DNA of 64,000 nucleotides, taken from positions 1 through 64,000 of the forward strand of contig NCBV01000005.1 of NCBI GenBank assembly GCA_002279355.1. Direction: 5' to 3'. The stretch's first letter is position 1; each line of letters begins with the position of its first letter. Of this stretch, positions 47,199 through 57,018 are shown in pieces. The position numbers and the translations under genes are program-made. This DNA is from Acidiphilium sp. 37-60-79. GTDB taxonomy: Bacteria; Pseudomonadota; Alphaproteobacteria; Acetobacterales; Acetobacteraceae. Below the pieces are notes generated by a model. It was not told the DNA's origin, did no database searches, and worked only from the letters and a program-made list of their open reading frames with translations.

Positions 47199-49856
47199 AT
47201 GCAGCATGATTTGGCCGGAGCCTCTGTCGCGATCACCGAGCAACGCCTTGCCGATTATCGGCCACCAGCCTTCCTGATCGATCATGTCGATTTGATTTTC
47301 GATCTTGATCCGGAGACCACCAGCGTTCGTGCCACGCTGTCGCTGCGGCGCAATCCTGCGCATGGCGATGATCGCGCGCCGCTGGTGCTTGATGGCGAAG
47401 ATCTCAGCCTCAAGGCGGTGATGCTGGATGGCGAACCGCTCGGCGGCAACCAATATAGCTGCACGGATCCTCATTTGACCGTTTTTGATCCGCCGGACGC
47501 TTTCACCCTCGATACTGAGGTGATCATCGCTCCTGCGCGCAACACCGAACTTGCCGGACTTTACCTGTCGGGGGGTGATTTTTTCACCCAATGCGAGGCC
47601 GAGGGCTTTCGCCGGATCACTTTTTTTCCGGATCGGCCGGATGTGATGGCGCGCTTTAGCGCCACCTTGATCGGCGATCCGGCGCGCTGCAAAGTGATGC
47701 TGTCGAATGGCAATCCGGTGGATCGCGGCACCACGGCGGACGGGCGGACATGGGTCAAATGGGTCGATCCGCATCCGAAGCCGAGCTATTTATTTGCGTT
47801 AGTGGCGGGCGATTTGATCGGCGTGCATGATCAATTTACGACCGCTTCCGGCCGTGCGGTGGCACTTGGGATTTATGTTCGCCCCGGCGATGAGGACAAA
47901 GTTAGCCACGCGATGGAGTGTGTCAAACGCTCGATGCGTTGGGATGAGACCCGGTTTGGTCTGGAATATGACCTCGATATTTTTAATATCGCTGCCGTTA
48001 GTGATTTCAATATGGGAGCAATGGAAAATAAGGGCCTCAATGTTTTCAATACCAGCCTCGTGCTCGCACGACCGGAAACAGCGACCGATGCGGATTATGA
48101 GCGGATTGATCGGGTGATCGGCCATGAATATTTCCATAATTGGACCGGGGATCGGGTGACGTGCCGCGATTGGTTTCAGCTTTCGCTGAAAGAGGGCCTG
48201 ACGGTGTTCCGTGATCAGGAATATGGCACCGATATGAATGATGCGAGCCTGTCGCGGATTGCCGATATTGAGGATTTGCGCGCCCGGCAATTTCGCGAAG
48301 ATGGCGGGCCGCTCGCGCATCCGGTGCGCCCGGCGACCTATCGCAAGATCGATAATTTTTACACCGCAACCATTTATAATAAGGGTGCGGAAGTGGTGCG
48401 GATGATCCAAACCCTGATCGGCTGGCCAGCATTTCGCCGTGGGTTTGATCTTTATATCGCGAAGAATGACAATAAAGCTGCGACGATTGAAGATTTTGTT
48501 AGCGCCATGCAGGAAGCCTCAGGGTATGATTTTACCAAGTTCATGCGCTGGTATGATCAGGCCGGCACGCCGGAGGTTAATTTTTCGCAGCATTATGACA
48601 GCACGACCAAGCGTTATGAATTGACACTCCGCCAATCGACCAAGCCGACCCCTGGGCAGGCGCATAAGGACGCTTTTGTGATCCCGGTGGCGTTTGGCTT
48701 GATCGGCCCGGATGGCGGGGAGATGAACCTTGAGCACGCGGGTGATCACGCATCACCTGATCGCGCGGCGCTGCTGGTGTTGATGGCGCCGGAGCAAAAA
48801 TTTGTTTTTGAAAATATCGAGGCTGAACCGGTGCCTTCACTGTTTCGGAACTTTTCGGCGCCGATCAAGCTGAGCGGCTATACGCGGGCACAGCTGCGCC
48901 ATCTCGCCGCTCATGACCAAGATGGGTTCAACCGGTGGGATGCGGGTCATCGCTACGCCACCGAGGTTCTGCGCGATGCAATCGCGGCTGGCGCAGAGGG
49001 ACATATTGATGATGCCGGGCTGCTCGCCGCAATGGCCGCCTCGCTCGATCACGCGGCCACCTCGCCGGGGCTTGCCGCCAAATTACTGGAATTGCCGTCG
49101 GCGTTCACCCTGGTTGATCGGATGGAGGTCGTTGATCCGGTGGCGATCCACACCGCCCGTGAGTCCGCGCGGCGGATGATTGGCCAGCATTTGCAAGCAT
49201 CGCTGCTCACCACATATCGCTTGATGGCGGATCAAGGCGATTTCAGCACCGATCCGGCGAGCGTCGGGCGGCGTGCCTTGCGCAATGCCTGTCTGTCGCT
49301 GCTGATCGCCGCCGATCCGGCGGAGGGGATTGCGCTTGCCGTGGCACAGTTGGCCGAGGCCAAAACCATGACCGCATCGCTCGCGGCCTTGATGCTGCTG
49401 GCCAACCAGGAAGGCCCCGCGCGCAATCAAGCCTTGGCCGCGTTCTATAGCCAGTGGCGGCATGATCCGCTGGTGTTGAATAAATGGTTCTCAATCCAGG
49501 CGCGCAGCACGGCGCCGGATACGTTGGCACGGGTGATTGATTTGACCAAGCACGCTGATTTCGACATCAAAAACCCTAACCGGTTTCGCTCGCTGGTTGG
49601 TGCATTCAGCGCGGGCAATATGCTGCATTTCCACGACGCCAGCGGTGCGGGTTATCAATTTTTCGCCCGCATGACCCTTGCCCTTGATCCGATCAATCGC
49701 AGCATCGCCGCCCGCGGCATCGAAGCGTTTGCTGATTGGCGCCGCTATGATCAATCACGGCAGGCGCAAATGCGCGCTGCCCTTGATATGATCCTGTCCG
49801 AGCCAACGCTTTCGGCGAATACGCGGGAAATGGCTGAGCGCGCCCGCGCCGGGTAA
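47199..49856 (+). CDS. pepN: Aminopeptidase N
   Basis: About 885 residues of M1 metallopeptidase. The GAMEN motif appears as MGAMENKG, and the zinc site as GHEYFHNWTGDRVTCRDWFQLSLKEGLT (about residues 306-330), both complete. This is the PepN type, which trims N-terminal residues from peptides in the cytoplasm. The ATG at 47199 has AGGAG nine bases upstream; an earlier in-frame start at 47115 lacks family features. It converges with the malic enzyme gene, ten bases apart. Confidence 0.96.
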   Translation: MQHDLAGASVAITEQRLADYRPPAFLIDHVDLIFDLDPETTSVRATLSLRRNPAHGDDRAPLVLDGEDLSLKAVMLDGEPLGGNQYSCTDPHLTVFDPPDAFTLDTEVIIAPARNTELAGLYLSGGDFFTQCEAEGFRRITFFPDRPDVMARFSATLIGDPARCKVMLSNGNPVDRGTTADGRTWVKWVDPHPKPSYLFALVAGDLIGVHDQFTTASGRAVALGIYVRPGDEDKVSHAMECVKRSMRWDETRFGLEYDLDIFNIAAVSDFNMGAMENKGLNVFNTSLVLARPETATDADYERIDRVIGHEYFHNWTGDRVTCRDWFQLSLKEGLTVFRDQEYGTDMNDASLSRIADIEDLRARQFREDGGPLAHPVRPATYRKIDNFYTATIYNKGAEVVRMIQTLIGWPAFRRGFDLYIAKNDNKAATIEDFVSAMQEASGYDFTKFMRWYDQAGTPEVNFSQHYDSTTKRYELTLRQSTKPTPGQAHKDAFVIPVAFGLIGPDGGEMNLEHAGDHASPDRAALLVLMAPEQKFVFENIEAEPVPSLFRNFSAPIKLSGYTRAQLRHLAAHDQDGFNRWDAGHRYATEVLRDAIAAGAEGHIDDAGLLAAMAASLDHAATSPGLAAKLLELPSAFTLVDRMEVVDPVAIHTARESARRMIGQHLQASLLTTYRLMADQGDFSTDPASVGRRALRNACLSLLIAADPAEGIALAVAQLAEAKTMTASLAALMLLANQEGPARNQALAAFYSQWRHDPLVLNKWFSIQARSTAPDTLARVIDLTKHADFDIKNPNRFRSLVGAFSAGNMLHFHDASGAGYQFFARMTLALDPINRSIAARGIEAFADWRRYDQSRQAQMRAALDMILSEPTLSANTREMAERARAG

Positions 49857-49866
49857 AGAGCGGGGG

Positions 49867-52134
49867 TTAGTGCGAAGCGGCCTCCATGGCCGCGACCGCG
49901 CTCATATTGACCAAGCCGCGTGCCGTGACGCTCGGCACTGCGATATGCAGCGGCTTGGCTAAGCCTAACAAGAGCGGACCGACAGTTACTGCCTCGCCCG
50001 CCGCCTTCAATAAGTTGAAGGAAATATTGGCGGAATCGATGTTGGGCATAATCAGCAAATTTGCCGATCCTGTTAGGCTGCTATCGCATACTGAGCGATG
50101 ACGGATCGGCTCGAACAAGGCGGCATCGGCGTGCATTTCGCCGTCAACCTCCAAATCCGGGTCCTGGGCGCGGATCATTGCTAACGCGCTGCGCATTTTG
50201 CGCGCGGACGGCAGATTTGATGCGCCGAAATTCGAGTGCGAGAGAAGTGCGACTTTTGGCGCGATGCCGAATTTGCTCACCATCGCCGCCGCTAAATGGG
50301 TCATCTCGGCGATTTCTTCAGCGCTTGGGTCCGGGTTCACATGGGTGTCGCAAAAGAACAAATTGCCGCTTTGCAAAATCAGTGCCGTTAGGGCTGACAC
50401 GCGTTTGATGCCCGGTCGGCGTTGAATGATCGGCATGGCGTAGCGAAATTGCCGCTGCCAATCGCCCAAGCCGCCGCAAATGGCGGCATCGGCCTCGCCG
50501 GACGCGAGCAACATGCCGGCGGCGACCGTGGGCCGGCGCATCAATTGCCGCACCGCCGCATCCGGTGGCACGCCACGCCGGCCGACGAGGCGCTGATAAT
50601 CATCAAGCAGGCGGCGGAATAGCCCGGATTCGCGCTCGAAATCGATGATCCGAAAATCCTGCTCCGGCTTCATCCGCAGGCCGAGTGCTGCAACGCGCTG
50701 CAATATCCGCTCCGTCCGCCCGACCAGATGCGGAACGCCAAGCCGATCATCGATCACGCTTTGCACTGCGCGCAAGGTGCGCTCGTCCTCACCTTCGCTA
50801 TACACGATGCGGATTTTCGCCGCGCGGGCCACTTCGATCACCGGGCGCAGCAATTGGCCGGAGCGGAACACGAAACGCTCCAAATCGGTCATATAGACAT
50901 CAAAATCAGCGATCGGCCGACGGGCCACGCCTTCCGCCATCGCGGCGCGGGCGACCGCCGGGGCAATATGGAGGATCAGCCGCGAATCGAACGGTTTGGG
51001 AATGATATAGTCACGCCCGAACATGGGCGCGTGGCCACCATAGGCAGCGGAAACCGTGTCCGAAGCCTCGATTTGCGCCAGATTAGCAATCGCTTGCACG
51101 GCGGCGAGCTTCATCCCCTCGGTAATCGCGGTGGCGCCGACATCAAGGGCGCCGCGAAAAATGAAGGGGAAGCACAGGACGTTGTTCACCTGATTGGGGA
51201 AATCGCTGCGTCCCGTGCACATGATCGCATCCGGGCGATGGGTGGCCACCAGATCCGGCAAAATTTCGGGTTCGGGGTTGGCCAGAGCCAGAATCAGCGG
51301 ATTCGGCGCGAATTTGCTGAGCCATTCCGGTTTTAACACGCGAGGGGCGGACAGGCCGAGGAAAATATCAGCCCCGTCCAACACATCGACCAGATGCCGC
51401 GCTTTGGTGTCACGCGCGACGGGGGCGAGCGTCGGGTCGAGCTTGGGGCGGCCCTGATAAATCACCCCCTCAATGTCGGTCATGGTGATGCGGTCCGGCG
51501 CCGCGCCCAGCGCAATCAGTATCCGCACGCATGATAGGGCCGCAGCCCCAGCGCCGGAGGTGACGATATTGACCTCGCCAATCGATTTTCCCTGAACTTT
51601 CAGGGCATTGAGCACGGCAGCGCCGACGATGATGGCGGTGCCATGCTGATCGTCATGAAACACCGGAATGGTCATCCGGTCGCGCAAGGTTTGCTCGATG
51701 CGGAAACATTCCGGTGCTTTGATGTCTTCGAGATTGATCCCGCCGAAGCTTGGCTCCAGCGCGGCCACAATATCGATGAATTTGTCCGGGTCCGGCTCGT
51801 TCACCTCGATATCGAACGTATCGATGCCGGCGAATTTTTTGAACAAGACCGCTTTGCCTTCCATCACCGGCTTGGCGGCGAGCGCGCCGATATTGCCGAG
51901 GCCGAGGACGGCGGTGCCATTGGTGATCACCGCGACCAGATTGCCCCGGATGGTATAGTCATAAGAGGTGTCGGGGTCATCCTTGATCGCAAGGCACGCG
52001 GCGGCCACGCCGGGGGAATAGGCGAGCGACAGGTCACGCGAGGTTTCCATGCGCTTGGTGGGGGTGATGGTGAGTTTGCCGGGCCGCGGATAACGGTGAT
52101 ATTCTAAGGCGGCCTTACGGAGCGCGTCATCCAT
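49867..52134 (-). CDS. maeB: NADP-type malic enzyme with phosphotransacetylase-like domain
   Basis: This 755-residue protein has a malic enzyme half (about 1-425, with [17 protein letters not shown], the NAD(P) motif and [13 protein letters not shown]) and a C-terminal half (about 430-755) homologous to phosphate acetyltransferase, as in MaeB. It oxidatively decarboxylates malate to pyruvate; the fused half is regulatory, often sensing acetyl-CoA. The gene converges with pepN and lies 166 bases beyond a tRNA-Leu gene transcribed in the same direction. Confidence 0.95.
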   Translation of the reverse strand: MDDALRKAALEYHRYPRPGKLTITPTKRMETSRDLSLAYSPGVAAACLAIKDDPDTSYDYTIRGNLVAVITNGTAVLGLGNIGALAAKPVMEGKAVLFKKFAGIDTFDIEVNEPDPDKFIDIVAALEPSFGGINLEDIKAPECFRIEQTLRDRMTIPVFHDDQHGTAIIVGAAVLNALKVQGKSIGEVNIVTSGAGAAALSCVRILIALGAAPDRITMTDIEGVIYQGRPKLDPTLAPVARDTKARHLVDVLDGADIFLGLSAPRVLKPEWLSKFAPNPLILALANPEPEILPDLVATHRPDAIMCTGRSDFPNQVNNVLCFPFIFRGALDVGATAITEGMKLAAVQAIANLAQIEASDTVSAAYGGHAPMFGRDYIIPKPFDSRLILHIAPAVARAAMAEGVARRPIADFDVYMTDLERFVFRSGQLLRPVIEVARAAKIRIVYSEGEDERTLRAVQSVIDDRLGVPHLVGRTERILQRVAALGLRMKPEQDFRIIDFERESGLFRRLLDDYQRLVGRRGVPPDAAVRQLMRRPTVAAGMLLASGEADAAICGGLGDWQRQFRYAMPIIQRRPGIKRVSALTALILQSGNLFFCDTHVNPDPSAEEIAEMTHLAAAMVSKFGIAPKVALLSHSNFGASNLPSARKMRSALAMIRAQDPDLEVDGEMHADAALFEPIRHRSVCDSSLTGSANLLIMPNIDSANISFNLLKAAGEAVTVGPLLLGLAKPLHIAVPSVTARGLVNMSAVAAMEAASH

Positions 52135-52300
52135 GTTTCTCTCTCCCTTGATCCAAGCGCCGCAAGCCGATCAGCGCGGCGGCGTTTTGCGCGAAGCTGA
52201 TTATGCGCAAATGTTTCGCATGGCGCCACACCGTGTGCGCGTTGCAGAGTCGCTATTTTCGATTTTGCCGGTTCAGGGGAGCTCTCGAAGGGAGCAAAAA

Positions 52301-52383
52301 TGCGGTCGAGAAGACTCGAACTTCCACAGGGTTTCCCCCACAAGCACCTCAAGCTTGCGCGTCTACCATTTCGCCACGACCGC
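52301..52383 (-). tRNA. tRNA-Leu (anticodon GAG)
   Basis: On the minus strand the 83 bases form a type II tRNA: acceptor stem GCGGTCG (52377-52383) with CGACCGC (52302-52308), discriminator A at 52301, D-arm, anticodon loop CTTGAGG with anticodon GAG, a long variable arm as expected for Leu, and the T-loop TTCGAGT. CCA is not encoded. A TTTTT run follows directly. Anticodon GAG reads CTC/CTT codons. Confidence 0.93.
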
Positions 52384-52407
52384 ATCGTGATGGACGCCCT
52401 ATAGCCG

Positions 52408-53097
52408 ATGGATCAGCAAGCATCAATCAGGGGGACGCCAATCGGTGAAATCGCTTGGGACGTCACTGTCGGCTTGACCGATTACGTCCAAGCGGTTGAG
52501 GCGATGCAGGCGCGGGCCGCGGCGATTCGAGCTGATGGCGCGGGCGAAAAAATCTGGCTGGTGGAGCATCCGCCGATCTATACCGGCGGAACATCAGCGC
52601 AGGAGGGCGATTTAATCGGGCGCGAAATGATTCCGACGATGCGCACCGGGCGCGGTGGCCAATGGACCTATCATGGCCCGGGCCAACGAATCGCTTATGT
52701 AATGCTCGATTTGACCCGACCGCATGGCGTGGTGCCAGCGCGCGATGTGCGCGGCTTCGTCGCGGGGTTGGAACGCTGGCTCATCCTGACCCTCGCGGCG
52801 TTTGGCATTCACGGCGAAACCCGCGAGGGGCGCGTTGGAATTTGGGTGGTTGATCCGGTTCTGCAGCGTGAGGCGAAAATCGCTGCCATCGGCGTGCGGG
52901 TGTCGCGTTGGGTCAGTTTCCACGGCGTGGCGTTGAACGTTGCACCTAATCTCGATCATTATCAGGGGATTATCCCTTGCGGGATTCGTCAGCACGGCGT
53001 GACCTCGATGGCGGCTTTGGGTGTGCGGGCCCGCATGGGCGACATTGACGCGGCGTTGCGCGAACATTTTTACCGCGTGTTCGGGTCGGCCCGCTAA
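52408..53097 (+). CDS. lipB: Octanoyl-[acyl-carrier-protein]-protein N-octanoyltransferase
   Basis: LipB moves octanoyl groups from ACP to lipoyl domains, the first step in lipoate synthesis for pyruvate and 2-oxoglutarate dehydrogenases. The 229-residue protein has [20 protein letters not shown], the [15 protein letters not shown] motif, the catalytic Lys157 and the catalytic Cys191 in [11 protein letters not shown]. The ATG at 52408 lies 24 bases past the tRNA gene on the opposite strand. Confidence 0.95.
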   Translation: MDQQASIRGTPIGEIAWDVTVGLTDYVQAVEAMQARAAAIRADGAGEKIWLVEHPPIYTGGTSAQEGDLIGREMIPTMRTGRGGQWTYHGPGQRIAYVMLDLTRPHGVVPARDVRGFVAGLERWLILTLAAFGIHGETREGRVGIWVVDPVLQREAKIAAIGVRVSRWVSFHGVALNVAPNLDHYQGIIPCGIRQHGVTSMAALGVRARMGDIDAALREHFYRVFGSAR

Positions 53098-53193
53098 AAA
53101 TCAAGCTGCCCACGCTGGCGTGCGACCCTTGCAAAAAACGCAGAACTAGGACAGTAGCACTCACTCGTATCGCTGCTTATTATCTCGCGTGCT

Positions 53194-53778
53194 ATGAGTG
53201 TTTCAAACCCATCCCACACCGAGCACGGCGCCGAGACTGATCGCGCCGATTTTCTGCTATTGCTCCATGATGTCGCACGCCTGACCCGTATTGAGACCGA
53301 CCGCCGCGCCCGCGCGCAGGGCATGACCCGGGCGCAGTGGGTGATGCTGCTCAAGTTGGCCCGTCATCCCGGCTTGTCGCAAAAAGATTTGGCGGAGTTG
53401 CTGGAGGTCGAGCCGATGACGGTCGCGCGCCTGACCGATCGCCTAGCCGAGCGCGGGCTGGTTGAGCGGCGAGGCGATCCGGCGGACCGGCGGATTTGGC
53501 GGCTGCATTTGCGCGATCAAGCCGCCCCGCTGATCCAACAAATCCAAACCGAGCGCGCGGCAATTGCTGCCTTGATCACCCGCGATTTGCCGGCACCCAT
53601 GCGCGATGTGACGGAGCAAGCCTTGCTGCAAATCAAGCGCAGCCTCGCCGAGGCGACGCAATCCGAAGCTCCAGGGCACGGCGAGTCGCCCGACGCGGCA
53701 AACAACCAATCAAACGCATTCGTCAAAATCCCTTTTACAGCTCAGCCGCTACATTCATCGGCATCGGAGATCGGCTAA
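53194..53778 (+). CDS. MarR-family transcription regulator of the efflux operon
   Basis: This 194-residue protein carries a winged-helix domain of MarR type: RADFLLLLHDVARLTRIETDRRARAQGMTRAQWVMLLKLARHPGLSQKDLAELLEVEPMTVARLTDRLAERGLVERR and the wing DPADRRIWRLHL (about residues 55-110). It opens an operon with EmrA- and EmrB-like genes and probably represses it in response to a substrate drug. It overlaps the membrane-fusion gene by one base (TAATG). A TATTAT stretch just before the ATG may be the -10, so the operator may sit within the 96-base gap to lipB. The C-terminal 55 residues are variable. Confidence 0.88.
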   Translation: MSVSNPSHTEHGAETDRADFLLLLHDVARLTRIETDRRARAQGMTRAQWVMLLKLARHPGLSQKDLAELLEVEPMTVARLTDRLAERGLVERRGDPADRRIWRLHLRDQAAPLIQQIQTERAAIAALITRDLPAPMRDVTEQALLQIKRSLAEATQSEAPGHGESPDAANNQSNAFVKIPFTAQPLHSSASEIG

Positions 53779-54878
53779 TGTCACAATCGCCCCCCCTGAA
53801 CACCGCCACCGCCCGCGACGTTTCTGTGGATACGCCCAAAAAAACGCGGCGCAGCATGCTTAGCCTACGCACGATACTGATGGTTGGCGGCGTGGTGATT
53901 ATTTTGCTCGCCGTGCTAATCTATTGGCTGTTCAGCGGCGGCTCGGTTTCAGTCACGGATAGCTACATTAAAGCCCGGCGCGTTGCACTCTCCACCGACG
54001 TGTCTGGCCTCGTGACCAAGGTGGCAGTGAAGGATCATCAGATGGTTGCTAAGGGTCAGGTGCTGTTTGAACTTGATCCCGCGCAATATGCTATTGCGGT
54101 CGCACGGGCGCGGGCCAATTTGGCTGAAGCGGTGCAACAGGTTAACGGCGCGAAACAAAGCTATGCGGCACAAATCGCCAAAATCGAGGCGCAAAAAGCA
54201 ATGGTCGCGAATGACCGGATCAATTTTAAAAGCTACGCGGCGTTGATTGGCAATGGCGGGGTCACCCGCACCGCCTATAATGATGCAAAGTATAAGTTAA
54301 AAACTGATGAAGCATCGCTCGACGCGATGACGGCTCAAGCCGGTGTCGACCTAGCGCAACTCTCGGGCAACGCGCACATCGCGGTGGCAAAAACGCCGCA
54401 ATATCAACGCGCTCGCACGGCGCTTGATCTAGCGGCACTGAACGCGCGTCACGCCGTGGTGCGAGCCCCCTTCGCTGGCATGGTTACCGAGACGGCGAAA
54501 CTCCAGCCGGGCATGTTTCTCCCGGCCGGCACCGCCGCTTTTGGTTTGGTTTCCAGCACGGATATTTGGGTCCGCTCGCAACCGAAGGAAACCCAACTCA
54601 CCTGGGTTCGTATCGGCGATAAGGTTCGCATCCACGTGGATACCTATCCGGGTAAAGTATGGCATGGCGTGGTCGGCAGCATTTCGCCCGCTAGCGGTTC
54701 GAGCTTTTCGATACTGCCCGCGCAAAACTCTTCGGGCAATTGGGTGAAAGTGGTGCAGCGCATTCCCCTGCATATCAAAATCGTCAGCGGCCCGAAAAAC
54801 CTGGCCTTGCGCAACGGGATGAGCGCGGAAATCACCATCCTGACCGGGCATAAGCGCTCGCTCAGCCAGCTATTTTGA
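53778..54878 (+). CDS. emrA: HlyD/EmrA-type membrane fusion protein
   Basis: About 366 residues. The sequence has an N-terminal cytoplasmic piece, one membrane segment (about 30-50), a first lipoyl-half (GLVTKVAVKDHQMVAKGQVLFELDPAQY), a coiled coil (about 100-190), the second lipoyl-half (VVRAPFAGMVTETAKLQPGMFLPAGTAAF) and a barrel. This matches the EmrA adaptor of MFS tripartite exporters. The start overlaps the stop of the MarR gene. It couples EmrB to a TolC-like channel, which is not adjacent. Confidence 0.9.
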   Translation: MSQSPPLNTATARDVSVDTPKKTRRSMLSLRTILMVGGVVIILLAVLIYWLFSGGSVSVTDSYIKARRVALSTDVSGLVTKVAVKDHQMVAKGQVLFELDPAQYAIAVARARANLAEAVQQVNGAKQSYAAQIAKIEAQKAMVANDRINFKSYAALIGNGGVTRTAYNDAKYKLKTDEASLDAMTAQAGVDLAQLSGNAHIAVAKTPQYQRARTALDLAALNARHAVVRAPFAGMVTETAKLQPGMFLPAGTAAFGLVSSTDIWVRSQPKETQLTWVRIGDKVRIHVDTYPGKVWHGVVGSISPASGSSFSILPAQNSSGNWVKVVQRIPLHIKIVSGPKNLALRNGMSAEITILTGHKRSLSQLF

Positions 54879-54886
54879 GCTGATTG

Positions 54887-56464
54887 ATGGCCGCTGAACA
54901 AGCCGCGTCTGGACCCGAAGTGATGCGGGTCGAAGGGCTGCAGCGCATCGTGATTACAATCGGCTGCATGATTGGCACGCTGATGCAGGCGCTTGATGCG
55001 ACGATCGCTAACGTCTCACTGCCCTATATGCAAGGTTCGCTTTCGGCTTCCTATGATGAGATCACCTGGGTGCTCACCTCCTATGTGATCGCCGCGGCGA
55101 TTATGACGGCCCCGGTCGGCTGGCTCGCCGCACGGTTCGGGCGCAAGAATATTTTTCTGGTTTCGCTGATTGGCTTCACGATATCGTCGATGATGTGCGG
55201 CGTCGCCACCTCCTTAGGCGAAATGGTGGCTGATCGGCTGTTGCAGGGCGTTTTCGGTGCTGCGCTGGTGCCGCTCAGCCAATCAACCATGTTGGATATC
55301 TATCCGGTCGAAAAACGCGGCTCGGCGATGGCGATTTGGGGCATCGGGGTGATGATCGGCCCAATCCTTGGCCCAACGCTTGGCGGCTACCTGACCTATT
55401 TTTACAATTGGCGCTATGTATTTTTTGTAAATTTGCCTTTTGGTATTGCCGCCACTCTGGCGCTCGCATTTTTCATGCCCAAGCGCGCAAAGCGCCCCGC
55501 CTCCGGCAATTTTGACTGGATCGGCTTTGCCGTGCTCTCGCTGTTTCTTGCTGGATTGCAGATCATGCTGGATCGCGGCCAGGAAAAAGACTGGTTTTCC
55601 TCCCCGGAAATCATTGCCTATGCGGTGGTTGCTGTGATTGGGCTATACTTGTTCATTGTGCATATGTTCACCGCCAAAAATCCGTTTATTCCGCGCGCGA
55701 TTTTTCGTGATCGTAATCTGAACGCCTCGCTGATCACGATGTTTGCGGTCGGTTCGGTGTTGCTCTCCTCGGCCACGCTAATGCCGCCCTTCCTTGAGCG
55801 GCTCGGCAATTATCCGGTTGAGGCCGCCGGTTTGGTGATGGCGCCGCGCGGTCTTGGCACAATGGCGGCAATGATGATTGCCGGGCGGCTGTCCAATCGG
55901 ATTGACCCGCGTTGGCTGATGTTTCTGGGCTTCATGATGCTGCTGATCTCGTTCGACATGATGACCAACTGGCTGCCCAGTTCGCCACAATCCTACATTC
56001 TGGAGACCATCATTGTGCAAGGTGCCGGACTTGGTTTTGTCTTTACCCCTCTGCAAGTCGTGGCTTTCTATACGCTTGATCCGGCCTTGCGCACGCAGGG
56101 CACTTCGATCCTGAGCCTGATGCGCAATGTCGGCATGGCTGTCGGTATTGCGATTACCGAGGCCTTTCAGGTGCAAATGGCCCAAGTTTCTCACGCCAGC
56201 CTGTCCAACCTGATCACCCCCTTTAACCGAGCTCTGCAAACAGGCGGTGCCGTGCAGCGTTATCTCGATCCGACCACTCCGCATGGCGCCGCGATGCTGA
56301 GCGCGATGATCAACCAGCAATCGCAGATCATTTCTTATCTCGACGCGTTCAAATTCATGATGTTCATCAGCGTTCCGGCAGTCTTTTGCCTGCTCTTGAT
56401 GCGCCGCCCACCACGGTATAACGCAGTGCCCGCAGAGAAACATGAAATGGCGGTGATGGAATGA
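54887..56464 (+). CDS. emrB: EmrB/QacA-type MFS multidrug exporter (DHA2, 14 segments)
   Basis: About 525 residues with 14 hydrophobic segments. The DHA2 markers are the early motif MQALDATIANVSLPYMQGSL, the A motif GWLAARFGRKNIFL, and the C motif GIGVMIGPILGPTLGGYL. It exports hydrophobic compounds with proton antiport, together with EmrA. The ATG at 54887 is preceded by an in-frame TTG and lies eight bases after emrA. It overlaps the MaoC-like gene by four bases. Confidence 0.93.
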   Translation: MAAEQAASGPEVMRVEGLQRIVITIGCMIGTLMQALDATIANVSLPYMQGSLSASYDEITWVLTSYVIAAAIMTAPVGWLAARFGRKNIFLVSLIGFTISSMMCGVATSLGEMVADRLLQGVFGAALVPLSQSTMLDIYPVEKRGSAMAIWGIGVMIGPILGPTLGGYLTYFYNWRYVFFVNLPFGIAATLALAFFMPKRAKRPASGNFDWIGFAVLSLFLAGLQIMLDRGQEKDWFSSPEIIAYAVVAVIGLYLFIVHMFTAKNPFIPRAIFRDRNLNASLITMFAVGSVLLSSATLMPPFLERLGNYPVEAAGLVMAPRGLGTMAAMMIAGRLSNRIDPRWLMFLGFMMLLISFDMMTNWLPSSPQSYILETIIVQGAGLGFVFTPLQVVAFYTLDPALRTQGTSILSLMRNVGMAVGIAITEAFQVQMAQVSHASLSNLITPFNRALQTGGAVQRYLDPTTPHGAAMLSAMINQQSQIISYLDAFKFMMFISVPAVFCLLLMRRPPRYNAVPAEKHEMAVME

Positions 56465-56958
56465 CCTATCCCGATCGACCGAACGATGATGCATCAAGCA
56501 CGTTGCCTGTTTTCTATTTCGAGGATTTCAAGCCGGGCCAAATCGCGACGAGTGGCTCGGTCACGATTACCGAATCTGACATTATTCGGTTTGCCTCGGA
56601 GTTCGACCCACAACCGATGCATACCGACCCAAAGGCCGCGCTGGCGATCACTGACGGCCTGATCGCCAGCGGCTGGCATACGGCCAGCTTGACAATGCGC
56701 CTGTTGATCACCGGTCGGGGCTATCGCCCGGCCCCCGGCACACTCGGGCTTGGGTTTGAAAATCTGCGCTGGCATCAGCCGGTGCGGCCAGGCGATACGC
56801 TGCACATACGAATCGAACTTCTCTCGACGCGCGCGAGTGAAAGCCGGCCAGATCGCGGCATCATCACCTCGCGTTTCACCACTTTTAACCAGGATAACGA
56901 GGTAGTGCAGTCGATGACCAGCAGCGCCATTGTCCCGCGCCGCCCGGTAACAGCATAA
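56461..56958 (+). CDS. MaoC-like hot-dog dehydratase
   Basis: This 165-residue hot-dog protein has the MaoC signature: FEDFKPGQIATSGSVTITESDIIRFASEFDPQPMHTDPKAA, where the catalytic Asp and His lie in FDPQPMHTD. Such proteins hydrate enoyl-CoA or act in polyketide/fatty acid side reactions. It overlaps the efflux gene, so it is in the same messenger, though the functional link is unclear. A convergent flagellar gene follows after a 60-base gap that shows only weak structure. Confidence 0.88.
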   Translation: MTYPDRPNDDASSTLPVFYFEDFKPGQIATSGSVTITESDIIRFASEFDPQPMHTDPKAALAITDGLIASGWHTASLTMRLLITGRGYRPAPGTLGLGFENLRWHQPVRPGDTLHIRIELLSTRASESRPDRGIITSRFTTFNQDNEVVQSMTSSAIVPRRPVTA

Positions 56959-57018
56959 CCCAAGCCCGGCGACTGCTTTGATACCATCATCAGGTGGGTG
57001 GGTGCACCCGTCGGCCTC

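Noticed and set aside
52301-52383. tRNA-Leu as an integration site for a genomic island
   Set aside because: lipB and maeB, both core genes, lie directly on each side, and no duplicated tRNA end or integrase is seen.
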